Made by a program: the position numbers and the translations under genes. Shown one piece after another: positions 61,534 through 64,000 of a stretch of DNA of 64,000 nucleotides. Each line of letters begins with the position of its first letter. Positions within the stretch are counted from its first letter, which is position 1. The notes below the pieces were generated by a model. That model did not search any database. It saw only the letters and a list, made by a program, of their open reading frames with translations, and was not told where the DNA came from. The stretch comes from Euonymus europaeus. Lineage: Eukaryota > Streptophyta > Magnoliopsida > Celastrales > Celastraceae. The stretch spans positions 11,699,001-11,763,000 of the forward strand of contig OY756961.1 of NCBI GenBank assembly GCA_963580455.1. The letters run 5' to 3'.

Positions 61534-62150
61534 TCGGTGCACACTTTTTAATGTTCTTCTATGTCAAATTTTATGAGTATAAGCTTCAAAGATTATTCCA
61601 TGGCAAAAGACCAACCTTATATGACAAATGGACAAAATCGTTAAAAGCTACTCCATAGAGAGTATTCAGCAACTACGGACAATCAAAGTTGCTCGGTGTA
61701 CACTTTTTATTGTTCTTCTATGTTAAATTTTACGAAAATGAGCTTCCAGAATTATTTCGGTGCCAAAACACCAACTTTCTATGACAAATGGACAAAATCG
61801 TTAAAAGCTCCTCCATAGAGAGTGTTGAGCAACTTCGGACAATCAAAGTTGCTCGGTGTACACTTTTTATTGTTCTTCTATGTTAAATGTTACGAAAATG
61901 AGCTTCCAGGATTATTTCGATGCCAAAACACCAACTTTCTATGACAAATGGACAAAAACGTTAAAAGTTCCGCCATAGAGAGAGTTGAGCAACTTCGGAC
62001 TATCAAAGTTGCTCGGTGTACTGTCTTTATTGTTCTTCTATGTTAAATTTTACGAAAATGAGCTTCCAGGACTATTTCGATGCCAAAACACCAACTTTCT
62101 ATGACAAATGGACAAAACCGTTAAAAGCTCCTCCATAGAGAGAGTTGAGC
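61534..62150. repeat. Higher-order repeat R2, distant third copy
   Basis: It matches 56,740-57,356 at 4,794 bp. It carries CTTCAAAGATT, AACCTTATATGAC, AGTATTCAGCAACTACGG, AAAGTTCCGCC and GTGTACTGTCTTTATTG (62,016). AGTATTCAG and CCAGAATTATTTCGG are private changes. It shows that R2 units were mobile within the array before R3 duplicated. Confidence 0.78.
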
Positions 62151-62410
62151 AACTTCGGACTATCAAAGTTGCTCGGTGCACACTTTTTAATGTTCTTCTA
62201 TGTCAAATTTTATGAGTATAAGCTTCCAAGATTATTCCATGGCAAAAGACCAACCTTATATGACAAATGGACAAAATCGTTAAAAGCTCCTCCATAGAGA
62301 GTGTTGAGCAACTTCGGACAATCAAAGTTGCTCGGTGTACACTTTTTATTGTTCTTCTATGTTAAATTTTACGAAAATGAGCTTCCAGGATTATTTCAGT
62401 GCCAAAACAC

Positions 62411-64000
62411 CAACTTTCTATGACAAATGGACAAAATCGTTAAAAGCTCCTCCATAGAGAGTGTTGAGCAACTTCGGACAATCAAAGTTGCTCGGTGTAC
62501 ACTTTTTATTGTTCTTCTATGTTAAATGTTACGAAAATGAGCTTCCAGGACTATTTCGATGCCAAAACACCAACTTTCTATGACAAATGGACAAAACCGT
62601 TAAAAGCTCCTCCATAGAGAGACTTGAGTAACTTCGGACTATCAAAGTTGATCGGTGTACACTTTTTATTGTTCTTCTATGTTAAATTTTACGAAAATGA
62701 GCTTCCAGGATTATTTCGATGCCAAAAAACCAACTTTCTATGACAAATGGACAAAACCGTTAAAAGCTCCTCCATGGAGAGAGTGGAGCAACTTCGGACT
62801 ATCAAAGTTGCTCGGTGCACACTTTTTAATGTTTTTCTATGTCAAATTTTATGAGTATAAGCTTCCAAGATTATTCCATGGCAAAAGACCAACCTTATAT
62901 GACAAATGGACAAAACCGTTAAAAGCTCCTCCATAGAGAGAGTTGAGCAACTTCGGACAATCAAAGTTGCTCGGTGTACACTTTTTATTGTTCTTCTATG
63001 TTAAATGTTACGAAAATGAGCTTCCAGGATTATTTCGGTTCCAAAACACCAACTTTCTATGACAAATGGACAAAATCGTTAAAAGCTCCTCCATAGAGAG
63101 TGTTGAGCAACTTCGGACAATCAAAGTTGCTCGGTGTACACTTTTTATTGTTCTTCTATGTTAAATTTTACGAAAATGAGCTTCCAGGATTATTTCGATG
63201 CCAAAACACTAACTTTCTATGACAAATGGACAAAACCGTTAAAAGCTCCTCCATAGAGAGAGTTGAGCAACTTCGGACAATCAAAGTTGCTCGGTGCACA
63301 CTTTTTAGTGTTCTTCTATGTCAAATTTTATGAGTATAAGCTTCCAAGATTATTCCATGGCAAAAGACCAACCTTATATGACAAATGGACAAAATCGTTA
63401 AAAGCTCCTCCATAGAGAGTATTGAGCAACTTCGGACAATCAAAGTTGCTCGGTGTACACTTTTTATTGTTCTTCTATGTTAAATGTTACGAAAATGAGC
63501 TTCCAGGATTATTTCGATGCCAAAACACCAACTTTCTATGACAAATGGACAAAAACGTTAAAACTTCCGCCATAGAGAGAGTTGAGCAACTTCGGAAAAT
63601 CAAAGTTGCTCGGTGTACACTTTTTATTGTTCTTCTATGTTTAATTTTACAAAAATGAGCTTCCAGGACTATTTCGATGCCAAAACACCAACTTTCTATG
63701 ACAAATGGATAAAACCGCTAAAAGCTCCTCCATAGAGAGAGTTGAGCAACTTCGGACTATCAAAGTTGATCGGTGTACACTTTTTATTGTTCTTCTATGT
63801 TAAATTTTACGAAAATGAGCTTCCAGGATTATTTCGATGCCAAAACACCAACTTTCTATGATAAACGGACAAAACCGTTAAAAGCTCCTCCATAGAGAGA
63901 GTTGAGCAACTTCGGACAATCAAAGTTGCTCGGTGTACACTTTTTATTGTTCTTCTATGTTAAATTTTACGAAAATGAGCTTCCAGGAATATTTCGATGC
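62411..64000. repeat. Higher-order repeat R3, copy 2, cut by window end
   Basis: Second copy of 59,215-61,124, with two monomers (320 bp) missing relative to copy 1 after the TTTCGGTTCC monomer. It has AAAACTTCCGCC (about 63,562) for AAAAGTTCCGCC and GGATAAAACCGC (about 63,707) for GGACAAAACCGC. It is still collinear with copy 1 at the last base, so the repeat continues outside the window. Confidence 0.82.

Larger units (their letters stand above)
1..64000. repeat. 160-bp satellite DNA array, about 400 head-to-tail monomers
   Basis: The same 160-base unit recurs in one orientation from the first base to the last, so equivalent words stay in nearly the same column of the numbered lines. With a monomer start set at CTTCTATGTT, copies begin at 1, 161, 321 and so on; the last start is at 63,952, which gives 400 complete monomers and a net shift of minus 49 bp. 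Hand-counted base composition of the consensus is 59 G+C of 160 (37%). Neighbouring copies differ at a few positions; copies one higher-order period apart are often nearly identical. No inverted block, insertion element, microsatellite or unique segment interrupts it, and both ends are open. Long homogeneous arrays of nucleosome-sized units are typical of eukaryotic centromeric or heterochromatic satellites; a centromere role is inference. I do not recognise the family. Confidence 0.98.

Noticed and set aside
1..64000. CRISPR array or bacterial tandem repeat
   Set aside because: There are no unique spacers: the repeat unit fills the whole period with no variable segment of spacer length, and the scale (400 copies) fits a eukaryotic satellite.
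1..64000. Embedded transposable element, tRNA/rRNA gene or other insertion
   Set aside because: Every stretch I read aligns to the monomer with small indels only; the monomer phase drifts just 49 bp over the window, leaving no room for an insertion.
1..64000. Assembly artefact (collapsed or artificially repeated reads)
   Set aside because: Copies carry many different private variants and overlapping duplications of different period, which a simple artefact would not produce. The near-identical L2 and L3 pairs still deserve a read-level check.

Overview
The whole 64 kb window is one uninterrupted tandem array of a 160-bp satellite monomer. All copies lie head to tail in the same orientation. 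No other sequence is present: I found no credible gene, RNA gene, transposon, CRISPR array or unique flank. Taking the start of the window as register, 400 complete monomers end at 63,951, followed by 49 bp of the next. The net phase loss is therefore only about 49 bp over 400 copies. The array runs off both ends. The consensus monomer (exact copy at 641-800) is about 37% G+C. An unbroken array of this size with nucleosome-scale units points to centromeric, pericentromeric or other constitutive heterochromatin of a eukaryotic nuclear chromosome, from a long-read assembly. I do not recognise the satellite and cannot name the organism or its clade.

Structure within the monomer. Each copy carries a dyad (9-bp arms GAGCAACTT and AAGTTGCTC around a 10-bp loop, monomer positions 113-140). 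An 8-bp palindrome, GTGTACAC, follows it. Short A-tracts start at near-10-bp steps, which suggests curved DNA. There are two broad classes. Type A is the consensus. Type B has linked changes (GTGCACAC, TTTTTAATG, TATGAGTATAAGCTT, often CCATGGC) that create HindIII and usually NcoI sites; most B copies right of about 26 kb, and some to its left, are 159 bp.

Layout. (1) 1 to about 26 kb: long higher-order repeats. These are 27/28 monomers (341-4090 and 4821-8410), 14 monomers in direct tandem (15,201-17,440 and 17,441-19,700) and 25 monomers (18,540-22,035 and 22,537-26,032, with only about five substitutions noticed). A five-monomer module around a B monomer recurs nine times, and B monomers are sparse (14 counted). 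(2) About 26-32 kb: a transition of mixed variants with a 13-monomer duplication and a 320-bp dimer run. (3) 32-42 kb: a 15-monomer tandem pair (2,397 bp), then three copies of a 13-monomer unit (2,078 bp). (4) 43-52 kb: three copies of a 16/17-monomer unit with nested 800- and 640-bp duplications. (5) 52-64 kb: shorter 6-, 8- and 10-monomer units, the most divergent monomers (58.0-58.6 kb) and a 20-monomer duplication cut by the window end. B monomers are about twice as dense from 26 kb rightward.

The open reading frames of 61-108 codons are by-products of single-base indels or stop-codon changes in the satellite and are not annotated as genes.
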